DNA from: Euborellia annulipes
Taxonomy: Eukaryota; Arthropoda; Insecta; Dermaptera; Anisolabididae
Direction: 5' to 3'
DNA: 64,000 nt
Assembly: GCA_023213315.1 (NCBI GenBank)
Contig: JAKCPI010025583.1
Coordinates: 81,789 to 145,788, forward strand
Numbering within the stretch: the first letter of the stretch is position 1; each line of letters opens with the position of its first letter. This document shows, one piece after another, positions 54,170 to 63,949 of the stretch. The translations under genes were made by a program, and so were the position numbers. The notes under the pieces were generated by a model. The model was not told where the DNA came from. It made no database searches and was given only the letters and a program-made list of their open reading frames with translations.

Positions 54170-55150
54170 ATACCAAGTTTGAATATCAAATAACAAAATG
54201 AAAAATACTCAAATTTGTTATTTAAACAAATGACATGTCAGTGTTAAGTTTGCAATAAAATCGGTCAACAGGTGCTTTTTATTAATTCGGCTATAAAATT
54301 AGATAACATTTATAAAAGACGTGCTTTAAGCCTATGTCCATTTATATTTGTTTATTTCTACAAAGACACCGTTTGATATTTCCCTTTAAATATTCATCTA
54401 AACTCTTTGAGAATACCATATTTAATTTAAACTCTTGTGGACTCCTAAACAAAATCAAAGAATTAAAAAAAAAAAAAAAACAAATATTTGAATCACTTAT
54501 CTGTACATTAAATAGAATAATAAGTTAAAAATTCATTAATAATGAAATATTTATCAAAGAGACAAGTATAAAAAGCAGAGATAAGGTATTTAAGTTCTCC
54601 AAGAATTAGTAATTATCTTTGATGAGATTTAATTAATTAAAAAAAATAAGCTACCCAAATGGATTCTGCGTACCATGCTCAATTTTTTCTCTCGATTCTT
54701 CGAAAAGTTTCTATTTTATGTAGATATACATACATATACGCTCATTTATTATCCCCGAGGAGAGTCCAGAGAAAAAAAAAACAGACAGACATTCAACAAA
54801 AAATATTTTTTAACTTGCAGAAATGTTTTTGCAGGATGATCCTTAGGGATGCAAGTATAGAAGCAAGAGATCTCGAGGTTGATTTTGTGCTGATATTTGA
54901 CCTCCAGAACACGTCTCAAAAGCCGAAATGAAAGGAGTTCAAACGGGTACTACTCTGTTGACAAGACATGCTTTGTACACAAGCATTTCGGTTCTCTCTC
55001 TCGTTCTCTTGGCATATACATACATTTATAATATACAGTGTATATATGTATATAAATATAGGCCTCAATCTTAAGTAAATTTAGCACATATATCTTAGAG
55101 GTTTTTTTTTTTTACATTTATATACCAAAAGCATATTTTTAAAGCCTATA
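54170..55150. other. Non-coding stretch
   Basis: A+T-rich. The plus frame at 54659-54931 has no recognisable content. TATATACAGTGTATATATGT near 55033 is simple sequence. Confidence 0.5.
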
Positions 55151-55177
55151 TAAACTTTTGTTTGTTTTAGTGTATAT

Positions 55178-56360
55178 TTGTATTATTTTCCAAATAAAGT
55201 ATTTTTACTTTCATTGGTTGATTCGAGACACCTCAGCTTAAGCATTTTAAATGACCTAATCGAATTTGTCAATGAATTTAAATACTTTGAATTGATGCTT
55301 GTTAACACATTGTCACTTAGGGTCCAATTTGGATACGTTCAAAAAAAAAAAATGTATTTCTTATCGAGAATATCATCTGCGCTCTCTGTATATTCCGTAA
55401 TAACGTTGTACAATTGTATAATTCAACCACATTTTGATTATGGTGCTAGCCTATTGTATTCCTTAGGCCAGAGTGATATTTTGGCACTCCAGTGATTGAA
55501 AAATCACGGTATGAGAGTGATTCTACGGGCAAATGGATATACCAAAATAACCGACATGTTGAATGTGCTGCAATGGTTGTCCGTATCACAAAGACTCTAC
55601 CTAACATCTTGTTTATCATACTTATATATAAAGCCCTTAAACCGGTGTCCGATGTGTGAACCCACCAATCAGGCCTCAGGGATGCCTCAGGGATAGCGCT
55701 GATTGGCGAAATTCAGAGAGGGCGGAGTCGGAGAGGCAAATTAAAAAATTTTAACTGCTAAACGCGTACGAGACGCCTCCCGCCAGGGGATTATAAAATA
55801 ACGCATAATTTAATGCCGGAAAACCTTGGAGAATATCTTACCTATAGATCAGAGATTCACAAATACACAACTAGAGCTAGTGTTAATAATGATTTACACA
55901 TCCCTGGAACCATGGGCGTACCCAGCGGGGGACAGGGGGGCAGCTGTCCCCCTTCTAGAAGCAAAAAAAAAAAAAAAAATTAAATGTTTATAAAGTGATA
56001 AAACGAAACAAAATTGGTGAATCGCGACGGGGAATGATTTTTTTTTGTTAGGACTCGAGGGTTTTTAGGCCTTTAATTCGAAGGCTTTTCCCCTCTATAT
56101 AAAAAATAGCTATGTCACAATCTGGACGACCATGATCTGACCCCCCTGGACGACCATGATCTGACCATGCCCCCCCCAGATTTTATCCTGGGTACGCCCA
56201 TGCCTGGAACTACTTTGGCTCGTACAGCTAATGGCCTTTTTATAGGGGTGTGTTGGAATACAACAGGCTACCTAATTCTATAAGAAATTCAGATCCAATT
56301 GCGCATTTTAAGGCCAAACTAAGACTGTATATGAGGCAGCACTGTACAGGGTGGTTTGGT
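55178..56360 (+). pseudogene. LINE C-terminal region, interrupted by a hAT MITE
   Basis: Plus-strand text IEFVNEFKYFELMLVNTLSL, YFLSRISSALSVYSVITLYN and CIIQPHFDYGASLLYSLGQS is the RT thumb of a CR1/Jockey-type element. After a stop at 55495 come GMRVILRANGYTKITDMLNV and LQWLSVSQRLYLTSCL. It resumes at about 55800 (MPENLGEYLTYRSEIHKYTT) and, beyond the MITE at 55911-56202, runs through YNRLPNSIRNSDPIAHFKAK to RLYMRQHC near 56345. About 55665-55790 is a further insertion. Several stops and shifts; inactive. Confidence 0.75.
55911..56202. mobile_element. hAT MITE, 292 bp, with exact 8-bp duplication
   Basis: CATGGGCGTACCCAGCG and CCTGGGTACGCCCATG are inverted termini. CCTGGAAC flanks both sides exactly (55903-55910, 56203-56210). 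Because it lies inside LINE coding, removing it with one duplication rejoins the LINE sequence, an independent check of the ends. Confidence 0.9.
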
Positions 56361-56364
56361 TAAA

Positions 56365-57160
56365 ACAGGGGTGGTTAAAACCACTGGTTTTAATCCAATT
56401 TTGACCAGTGGTTTTTATTTAATCTTTGATTGAGATAAATCTATTATTTCAAAAAGACAATGTTCAACTTTTATTATTTCTTGTATAAGTATAAAAAGAG
56501 TTTCTTTATTAAAGTTTTCTTATCAACTAATTTTATAATGAGTTAATTTTGATAAAGGATCGTTTTTAAATAGATGTTTTTTATACAACTAAAGACAAAG
56601 TGAGCTTTGCGTGACTTTATCATACATTTGCTGCAAAAACATAGATTTATATTATAACATGTGATATGTTGGAATTCCGTTGACATTTTTATTTTAATTA
56701 ATTAGACCAATTAAAAACAAACTTTTCATGTTAAACTTGTGTGAATTACTATTCTTTAAAAACTTTTATCTAAGAATTTTTTTTTTCTTTGCAAAGAAGA
56801 ACAAGAGAGGAAAAAAAGCATCAAGAAATTAGTGGAATTTTTAAAAAGTCAATTTAACCATCTTTGTAACAATAGTAATAAAGATTTTATGATAGCTCAA
56901 ATAGAATTTGAGAAATCTTCCAATTGACACACACCCGAATGCACGATACAAAGTTTAAAACCATTTTTGTTGTTTAGGAAATGGAATGAAACTTAGTTAA
57001 AGATTTCCCGAGATAAGGCTTTTGTGTGTTTTCTTTAAAATAAACAAAAAAAAAATAATAATAATAATTTTTTTTAGCTTTATATTTTTTGAGCACTGAG
57101 TTTATAGTCAGAAATTTGTTTTATCTTGTTTAGAGGTCTTATTTTATACTCTTCAGTCAT
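56365..57160. other. Non-coding stretch
   Basis: Starts with ACAGGGTGGTTTGGTTAAAA and direct/inverted GGTTAAAACCACTGGTTTTA blocks that look like an element end, then A+T-rich DNA. Confidence 0.45.
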
Positions 57161-57167
57161 TAGTGTT

Positions 57168-57345
57168 AGTTCTCAGGGCTTTTTCTGATGGGTGTGCACT
57201 CCGTGCCAGCACGGAGGCGCCAACCCCAAAGGGCGTCAGAGGCTCTTACTCAAGGAATTCTGGGTGGAATCCTCAAATGGACGATGTTATGTAGGAAGGA
57301 ACCAAGCGCCATTAACCTAAATCAGAGATAGGGGCCATTTCATTT
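57168..57345. mobile_element. Probable DNA-transposon end
   Basis: CTCAGGGCTTTTTCTGATGG, GTGTGCACTCCGTGCCAGCAC and GGAGGCGCCAACC, a G+C-rich block with the internal inverted pair CCGTGCCAGCACGG, in A+T-rich surroundings. I could not find the partner end. Confidence 0.3.
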
Positions 57346-57384
57346 GCACAATTGTAAACAAAACCAATGGGAATGACTTTTTTT

Positions 57385-57620
57385 CTTGTTTTATACAAAT
57401 TACTCTTGTACTTCATAGGAAAGATAGGACAAATAGTTGCTATGGTAACAAAATATAAATATTTTTCCAGGTTTATATACATTTTACATCTTGAAGTTTA
57501 ATATATTGGCGGAAATTAAATATATATCGACTCAAAAAAATCTGGTGTGACAAGCATGGAACATAAAAGTAAGAGAAAGTTGTGTGATGTGCAGCCAGTC
57601 ACACCAGATTTTTTTTTAAC
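57385..57620. repeat. Family A copy, terminal part
   Basis: TACTCTTGTACTTCATAGGA, GTTGCTATGGTAACAAAATA, ACATCTTGAAGTTTAATATA, then the palindrome AAAATCTGGTGTGACAAGCA / GCAGCCAGTCACACCAGATT (57535-57610) with the tip AGTAAGAGAAAGTT. Confidence 0.75.
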
Positions 57621-57624
57621 CCTG

Positions 57625-58080
57625 GAACAAATTTAATTCGAGAGACTTCAGTAGTCAAATAAACGTAAATAAGTTTAATAATATGTAAAAATACAATCAT
57701 ATTTGAAAATATTAATTGAATAAAACGAAGCATTTGTTTTAAATAATAACGAGAATAAATTTGTGGGCTTTATTTCAATATAAATAAATAAAAGGAAAAA
57801 AGTTTTATTTATGGAATATAACAAAAATAATTAAAAACATTATTTAATTTATACTATTATAATGGTAAATATTGTTTTATTTTTATTAGATTATGAGAAT
57901 ACTAAGTAGCTCAATTAACATTAAATTTTACCAAGTATAGAGATGAATAAGACAAGAATTCCTCTTTCATCTTAAATACTTTCGAAGCCGATGTTTTGCC
58001 AAAGCAGAAATTCCCTAAACGTTTATTTATTTATTGTCATTTTTGGTTCTCATGTATAATTTAATAGAATTTTTTTTTAA
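57625..58080. other. Non-coding stretch
   Basis: A+T-rich, no feature recognised. Confidence 0.5.
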
Positions 58081-58086
58081 ATACAT

Positions 58087-58200
58087 TTATACTCGTATTC
58101 ATAGTCATTGCTTGAGGAACAAGGAAACCTTAAGCCTATATAAATATAGATATAAAGATTCCTTCTTCCTCAAGAAACGACTATGAATACGGGTATAAGT
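58087..58200 (+). repeat. Long imperfect hairpin, about 40-base arms
   Basis: TTATACTCGTATTCATAGTC and the following TTGAGGAACAAGGAA pair with TTCCTTCTTCCTCAAG and GACTATGAATACGGGTATAA, about 36 of 40 positions, around a 30-base A+T-rich loop. Size and mismatch spacing are compatible with a microRNA precursor or a short palindromic MITE; the sequence alone cannot decide. Confidence 0.7.
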
Positions 58201-58203
58201 TAA

Positions 58204-59225
58204 ATAGGCATAGGCCTCTCCCAAGAATTTCCAGGCGTTTCTTTGACTTGCTACTCTTGTCCAGTCCGTTCCAGTAGTCCATGCTATATTGCCCGACCAT
58301 CTTTTTAATTATCTTCCTCTTTTTTTTTCCTATCAATGGGGCACCATTCGAGTATCCTCTTCGTTCATCTTTCGTCTGTTAGTCTTGCAATGTGGTCAAC
58401 CCATTTCCATTTAATTCTTCTTATTTCATAACACTTTTCATTTTTATTTGCAATTTTTTAAAAATACGAAAAATGTATTATTGCACTAGCGAAAATAAAT
58501 AACATTAGAATTAAGTTTTTTTTTTTGATTTTGTACTTAAAAACTAATAATATTCAGCAATAATGGTAACAATAACGTAAAGGAAAATCTTATCTAACAT
58601 AAATTATATTTAAGAATATATGCTCTCTATAAGTAACTATAAATATATATATATATATATATATAAATTATATATATAAATAAGAAACTAGATTGTTAAT
58701 TATCACATACAAAATTTATAGGGTCCGACCGAAACAAGATTTTCCCCGAAACCGAAACCGGAAATTTGGCCCCTCTTCTGTTTTGGCCCAAACCGTAACC
58801 GAAAACAAAACTACTTTTTTTTTAAAAAAATTTTTTTTTATTTTCTCTTTTTTTTTTTTTTAAATTTTTTCCCCTCCTGAAAATATTTTTCCCCCTCTCT
58901 CAAAATCATTTTTTTTTTTTTTTTATGAAGATTATTTTTTTTTTTCCCCCCCTTTTCCTCTTTTTCATTTTTTTTTTTTTTTTGTAAATATGATTATTAT
59001 TATACATTTAATATAGATTCGAATCTCACCTGGTTCTTTTATTTTCATCAAAAAAAAATGTTATGTTGACCATTTTTGTGTTTTTTAATAGATATTTTCT
59101 ATTTTTAACTTGTCTCTTCTTTTTACACCTATGATGCTTCTTACCATAGAACGCTGTGTTGTTTCCAGTTTTTTGCTTGTTTTCTCATTCAGTGTCCATG
59201 TACTGGTATTACACATTTTTTTAAG
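58204..59225 (-). pseudogene. RTE-like LINE relic, interrupted
   Basis: In minus reading 59225-59085 gives WTLNEKTSKKLETTQRSMVR, SIIGVKRRDKLK, and 58450-58204 gives RIKWKWVDHIARLTDER, a stop, TKRILEWCPIDRKKKRK, then YWNGLDKSSKSKKRLEILG. These are consecutive blocks of RTE-type C-termini (ETWTL......TTQR.MER...G....D; WKW.GH.AR..D.RW...L.W.P). About 58480-59080 between them is inserted DNA: an (AT)n run, a piece starting GGTCCGACCGAAACAAG, T/C tracts and a copy of the 59000 repeat. Confidence 0.65.
59000..59058 (+). repeat. 59-bp direct repeat with tRNA-like box B, copy 1
   Basis: TATACATTTAATATAGATTC, GAATCTCACCTGGTTCTTTT, ATTTTCATC and an A run; repeated at 60050-60110. GATTCGAATCTC resembles a T arm/box B, and the A-rich end suggests a SINE tail, but no box A is visible. 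Confidence 0.5.
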
Positions 59226-59639
59226 AACTTTATTTTTGATTAAATGAAATTAAAAAAAAAAGTCATGCTATTCATCCATAAAAATGATTATTAATGTTGA
59301 ACTGAAGACAACTTGAGTTCAAATCTATCTTATCAAAAAAATTATGATGATATGCCTCCTCCTGAGGAAGGAAACGGCTACCCACCTCAGTATTATTCCC
59401 ATGAACGTTTCAGTTCTGACGCTAATGACTGAAGAGAGTGTGTGAGTTAGAGAAAACCGCATTTAATTAATTTTCAAATTGTTCCGGTTCAAATTTTGCT
59501 TATTTTAATTGATGTAGCCATTTCCTTTTAATTTAGTATTAAAATATTCATCATCATCATTTATTTCTTGAATCGTTAATATTAATCTCTCCCTTTTTTT
59601 TTTTTTTTTAATGCTAAAATCAATCAGTCGATGTTAGAA

Positions 59640-59990
59640 TTTGGTTTGATAAATATTTCTCCTGGGCAGTTTTCGTTTAAATTTTTTGGCATCAGGACCT
59701 TATCCCTCTTGAAAAGTCTCTGATCTGAGCTCCTTGACAAAGATCTTCTTCAACCATTACACCAGGGGGTTCGATATAAATTACCCTGGCTGCTGGGGAG
59801 CTTAACATCCACAACCCCCCGGAACGCAGCCAGAATATCTGCACGAGGCCTTTAAAGAAACCGGACTGCTTAAAGGCGACAGTTAAAACAAACAGGAGAC
59901 GTTTAACCGGTACGAAATAAAAGACATTTGAAAATCTCATCAAAGGATACACCCCCAAAAGAAGTTTGAAAAGAAATTCTAAGCTGGTGA
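59640..59990 (-). other. G+C-richer segment with an 88-codon frame, unknown
   Basis: 59692-59958 (minus) encodes MGVYPLMRFSNVFYFVPVKR, LLFVLTVAFKQSGFFKGLVQ and AARVIYIEPPGVMVEEDLCQ, open to a stop. Base composition differs sharply from the flanks, which suggests element origin, and the direct repeat at 59000 and 60050 brackets it at a distance. I cannot name it. Confidence 0.3.
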
Positions 59991-60049
59991 TATTGCTTTT
60001 AGTGAGCCATTTTTCCGATATAATAAATACCGACTTTCAGATAGAGCCT

Positions 60050-60110
60050 TTTATACATTTAATATAGATTCGAATCTCACCTGGTTCTTTTATTTTCATC
60101 AAAAAAAAAA
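60050..60110 (+). repeat. 59-bp direct repeat, copy 2
   Basis: Near-identical to 59000-59058, again followed by a long A run. The pair encloses about 1 kb. Confidence 0.5.
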
Positions 60111-60114
60111 AAAA

Positions 60115-60590
60115 AGAAAAAAAAATGTGCCAATATTCAATATTGGTATAATTTTTACTCAATTATTTATAAATTCAAATCGCCATAAAATTGGATGTTA
60201 TTCAAAATAAAAAAAAAGCAAAGATTTCTTATAGTCCGAAGATGCACAAAAGCAATTTTCGAAATGAAATAGAGCGATTAGGTCAGCAAAATCTTTTTCT
60301 AAATATAATACAAAAATAAACAATTCTCTCTTTAAACTATATAGAGATTTAAACTTTCCTCCTTGGTTTTTCTTGAATATAGAGATATATAATATTAATC
60401 AAATGGTATGTTGATTCAACAAATTTTAAAAAAATTTAAGAATTTTCCTTTCTTTGCCTATAAATAAAGAGAAAAAAAATTTGACACTTCTCCATAAATA
60501 ATTTTATTTGTCAATTTACATATTAATAGAAATTTTATGTTCTTATTTAAAATTTTTTTTATTAAATAACCTAACCTACTCTTTTACTTA
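60115..60590. other. Non-coding A+T-rich stretch
   Basis: No feature recognised. Confidence 0.5.
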
Positions 60591-60594
60591 ATAA

Positions 60595-60795
60595 AAAATA
60601 TGATGTGACTGGTCGCATAGCACACAACTTTCTCTTACCTTGGGTAAGTTGTGTTCTGTCTTTGTCACACTTGAATTTTTGTGACATCATATATTTACTA
60701 AACTCTAAATTAGGTAGAATTCAAGATGTCAAATTTATAAACGTTGGAAAATATTTGTTTTGTTACCATGGCAACCATCTTCCTATGAAGTACAG
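60595..60795. repeat. Family A copy, terminal part
   Basis: ATGATGTGACTGGTCGCATA, GCACACAACTTTCTCTTACC with the inverse GGTAAGTTGTGTTCTGTC, then TTCAAGATGTCAAATTTATA, GTTACCATGGCAACCATC and TTCCTATGAAGTACAG. Broken on the right by another element (GGGACAAGATTAAGTCCC). Confidence 0.7.
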
Positions 60796-60814
60796 TTAGG
60801 GACAAGATTAAGTC

Positions 60815-60960
60815 CCACCCATGGGGGGGAGAAGAGGGGGGGAGAGGGGAGAGGGGGGGAAAAAAAAAGAAAAAAAAAAAAAAAAAAAAAAAGAGGGAGG
60901 AGGAAAAAAAAAAAAGGGAAAAAAAAGGAAAGGAAAGAGGGGGGGAAGGGCGGCACGCCC
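60815..60960. repeat. Purine-rich low-complexity tract
   Basis: About 140 bases of almost only A and G (GGGGGAGAAGAGGGGGGGAG-like). Computed Lys/Gly-rich frames are artefacts. Confidence 0.85.
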
Positions 60961-61119
60961 ACATGCGTTTTCTACTTGTGATTATTTCATTGATTTTATA
61001 AAGAATATGAAATCTTTATTGGAAATTTTCTAGGTTTGAACCATGAGAGATTACATTAAAAAATTTATAATATTTTTTTAAATCAAAATCGTTAGAGTGA
61101 ATTTTGAGAAAATTGATAA

Positions 61120-62090
61120 AAACTGAAATTTTCCGAATTTTCTTCAGATTCATATTCGGAATCATCCCAATTTGATTGTTACTGTTGTTGTTGGAATTTA
61201 TTATCATCAATATGGCTCACGCTGTGATGAAGTTCTTTGAGCAAACTCTTCTGGAGGAATAAAGGGATTATTATTATTAAAAGTGGATAAATTTCTCCTA
61301 GTTGAATCTATCACTTTACTCTATTCAACCAATTATCGAAATTTTTTGCATTATTTATATCACAATCAAACTGTAATCGTTTTTATAAAATCTTTACACT
61401 CTCCAAAAATTCAATAAGTTTTAAACAATATTTTTCATTTTCGTAAAATTCTACCGGATTAGTTGAGAATGAATATGAAAATTCATACGATTCCAAAAAA
61501 TATAGGCTTGATGTGCCTGGGGCGGAGGGGGAATGCCCCCCTTCGCCCCCAGCTTGTTACGCTACTGTTGATGATCTCATCATCGTTGCTTCCAATATAC
61601 CCAACATTTAGGTATTCTAATTTATCTAAATTATCCAAAGTTTGTTTGAATTTATTGATAATATCTTCTTTCTTAGTTAGGAAAGACTTCACATTCAAAT
61701 AAGTAATATTTGTGCAAATATTAATCTTGTTTAAAAACAATTTCATTCGATTCTAAAGGAATAATCGAAGAGTTTTTGTGTAAAGCGAAAGCAAAAGATT
61801 TAAATTCGCAAATGAGTGATTTCAGGGTCATTTAACGCCAATTTACAATCTTTATCATGGGTAGGAAAGGACATCGTTCAGAATTTAATCTAAATATTGA
61901 ATTAGCAAATTGGCATTGAGAATGTGAATGAAATAATGCCACCAAGAGAAATTCTTCCCATTTTTTTATAATTTGTACAATTTGCCTAATTAATATTTCT
62001 TTAGACAGAATGGATAATTTTGTTGGTGAATTCCTTGGCGACTTCTTCTGCTAAAAAATAAGGAATTTTCCTTCTAAATTAGCAGACTTC
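61120..62090 (-). pseudogene. Decayed host-type coding region, leucine-rich-repeat-like
   Basis: Minus-strand protein-like text crosses several frames: EILIRQIVQIIKKWEEFLLV (about 62010-61950), DKDCKLALNDPEITHLRI, SFAFALHKNSSIIPLESNE, INICTNITYLNVKSFLTKKE and LDNLDKLEYLNVGYIGSNDD (61746-61570), NPVEFYENEKYCLKLIEFLE, NAKNFDNWLNRVK, NPFIPPEEFAQR and an acidic end WDDSEYESEENSENF. The ITYLNV/LEYLNVG spacing suggests leucine-rich repeats, perhaps an F-box-type protein. Stops, shifts and a small hAT-like insertion (about 61516-61567) show it is a pseudogene, unless some breaks are introns. Confidence 0.4.
61516..61567. mobile_element. Very short hAT-like remnant
   Basis: CCTGGGGCGGAG at one end and GCTTGTTACGCTACTG at the other, the CAGTAGCGTAAC type of terminus, with a GGGGG...CCCCC core. 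TTGATGTG before and TTGATGAT after could be a decayed 8-bp duplication. Confidence 0.4.
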
Positions 62091-62394
62091 AAAAATACAC
62101 ATTATTCTTATTTTGTTATTTTTTCAAGATTAAAATATGAAAAATAGAGCAAAATAAAAATTCTCCAAATTTATATATACCTACGGATCTAAGTTCTATG
62201 ATGAACAACTTGATGAATTTATTGCCTCGGCACTTATGAATTTTAAATATTCTGTTGCTTTGGAATATTTTTTCCAAGCAAGTTGAGTCTGGGAAAAGCC
62301 TCTTGTAATTTAATAAAGTAAAAAAACAAAAACAAATTTTCTGGTCTTGTGTGTTAAAAAGGGATGCGATTGCAAACTTTTATTCAAATATAAT

Positions 62395-62515
62395 CAGCGG
62401 CGTAACTAGCCTCTGAGGGCGGCATGACAACGACAATTGACCTGACAACGTCTTACAAATCATGTGTCTATAGTGGCCGGTTAGGGAGGCAACCGCGAAA
62501 AAAAGTTTAGCGCCT
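62395..62515. mobile_element. hAT-like end
   Basis: CAGCGGCGTAACTAGCC opens a G+C-richer block (GAGGGCGGCATGACAACGAC, GGTTAGGGAGGCAACCGCG). The left end is typical of the short elements here; the right end is unclear. Confidence 0.35.
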
Positions 62516-62829
62516 TGAATAACTCCTCTGTCTTAAGAGGTATAATTATGTTGAATATAGGGTTAGAAAGAATGATTTTTTCAGCTAAAAGGTTCCACCA
62601 TTTATTTTTTTCCTATCATTTCATTTTTACTGCGCTGCGGTAAATTCTAATTTTAAAGTTTAAAAACCCTGCAGATTCCGAACGGCTAATCAGATGAGAC
62701 TAAATGTGATGTTAATTTATGCAGGAAGAAAAACTCTTATAAAAAAATAAAAAAATCCCGAGTAATTAACTCCAAAATCAATTTTTTTCTCGAAAAACCT
62801 CGGGTCTTGCTGAATCAATAAGAAAATTA

Positions 62830-63182
62830 TTTTATAGAATTGAAGATAGCATAAAAAATATCTTTTAAACCTCCAACACACACTTGGATTTTTATTTAAC
62901 AATAAAACACCTACTCCCCTCTCTAATACATCCAGTGTGGTATACAAAATTGCCCTGCGCCAATTGTAATCTAAGCTATGTTGGTCAGACAAGGCAGTAT
63001 TTATCTCCGTCGTCTCTCGCATTACAAAACAAATATTAAAAATCAAGAGACCCACATTGCCTTGTCAGCCCATCCATCGGTGAGGGGGCACACATTTGAT
63101 TTCGAAAATGCTACCATCTCTGGAAAAGGAATGCAAATCTACCAAAAACGACTTTACATTGGAAGCCATTCATATATTCATT
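62830..63182 (+). pseudogene. Penelope-like element GIY-YIG endonuclease domain
   Basis: Plus-strand text CANCNLSYVGQTRQYL (about 62958-63003) is the GIY-YIG nuclease core with its CxxC-type zinc site, where YVGQT stands for the YIG motif. RLSHYKTNIKNQETHIALSA, HPSVRGHTFDFENATI and YQKRLYIGSHSYIH follow in the order of Penelope-like elements, whose RT precedes this domain. Small frame changes (near 62950 and 63005) and the loss of upstream RT make it inactive. The stretch to 63250 may hold the C-terminus. Confidence 0.75.
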
Positions 63183-63313
63183 AATGAGACAATTAATTTT
63201 TAAAAGAGACTATAATTCAACTGTGGCTCTCTACGCATGTCTCTTAAAAAGATAGTTGCATTCATTTACTAATAAAGTGGAGGGGGTAAGAGTCGGGTGG
63301 CTAGCCGTGGAGG

Positions 63314-63687
63314 CAGTAGCGTAGCTAGAATTTCTGCTTGGGGGGGGGGGGCCCAAAATTTTTGGTGGAACCCCCCCCCCTTCTCCAAGAAACTTAAACT
63401 GGAGAAATTTTTTTTTAGATAATATAATAATTATAAATAAAAAAATATTTTTTTTCTTGAAATAAAAAATAATTTTAATACAAAATTCATAAATATTAGA
63501 GATTTTTTTTCAATTATTTATAAGTTTTTTGTTAGATTTTCGAATTTATGAGGAAGTTAATAAAATAATTATTTAAAAAAAAAATCATTAGGAAAAACAA
63601 TAGATATTTTTTTTTTTGTTTTTTGGAGAAGGCTTTTTGGGGGGGGGGGGCCCGGCCCCCCGGGCCCCACTACAGAATACGCCACTG
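63314..63687. mobile_element. hAT MITE, 374 bp
   Basis: CAGTAGCGTAGCTAGAATTT at the left and AGAATACGCCACTG at the right; CGTGGAGG (63306-63313) and CGTGGAGT (63688-63695) flank it, 7 of 8 matching. The interior is poly-G, poly-C and A+T-rich. Confidence 0.85.
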
Positions 63688-63949
63688 CGTGGAGTTGTCT
63701 CTCTCTTCTCCTCATTCATAAACCAAACTCGATAGAACAGTCACAGAATTTTACTCGCAGACTTTACCATTGTAAAATATCTCACCTACTTATCATAATA
63801 TATTGTTATAAAATTCGACCAACTATGTTAAATATAGGTGAAATATGGAAATTAAAATTTATAATGACAACCCTAATGGTAAATATTCACCTAATTTAAA
63901 TAAGTCTGTACGCATTTTCTTAATGACCATTATGTATTGCTCTATATTA

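Noticed and set aside
59345..59375. Further hammerhead (CTGAGGAAGGAAACGG)
   Set aside because: CTGAGGA and GAAAC are too close for a stem II and no pairing is possible.
60760..61033. Lys/Gly-rich and antisense Phe/Pro-rich frames
   Set aside because: They come from an A/G-only tract and have low complexity on both strands.
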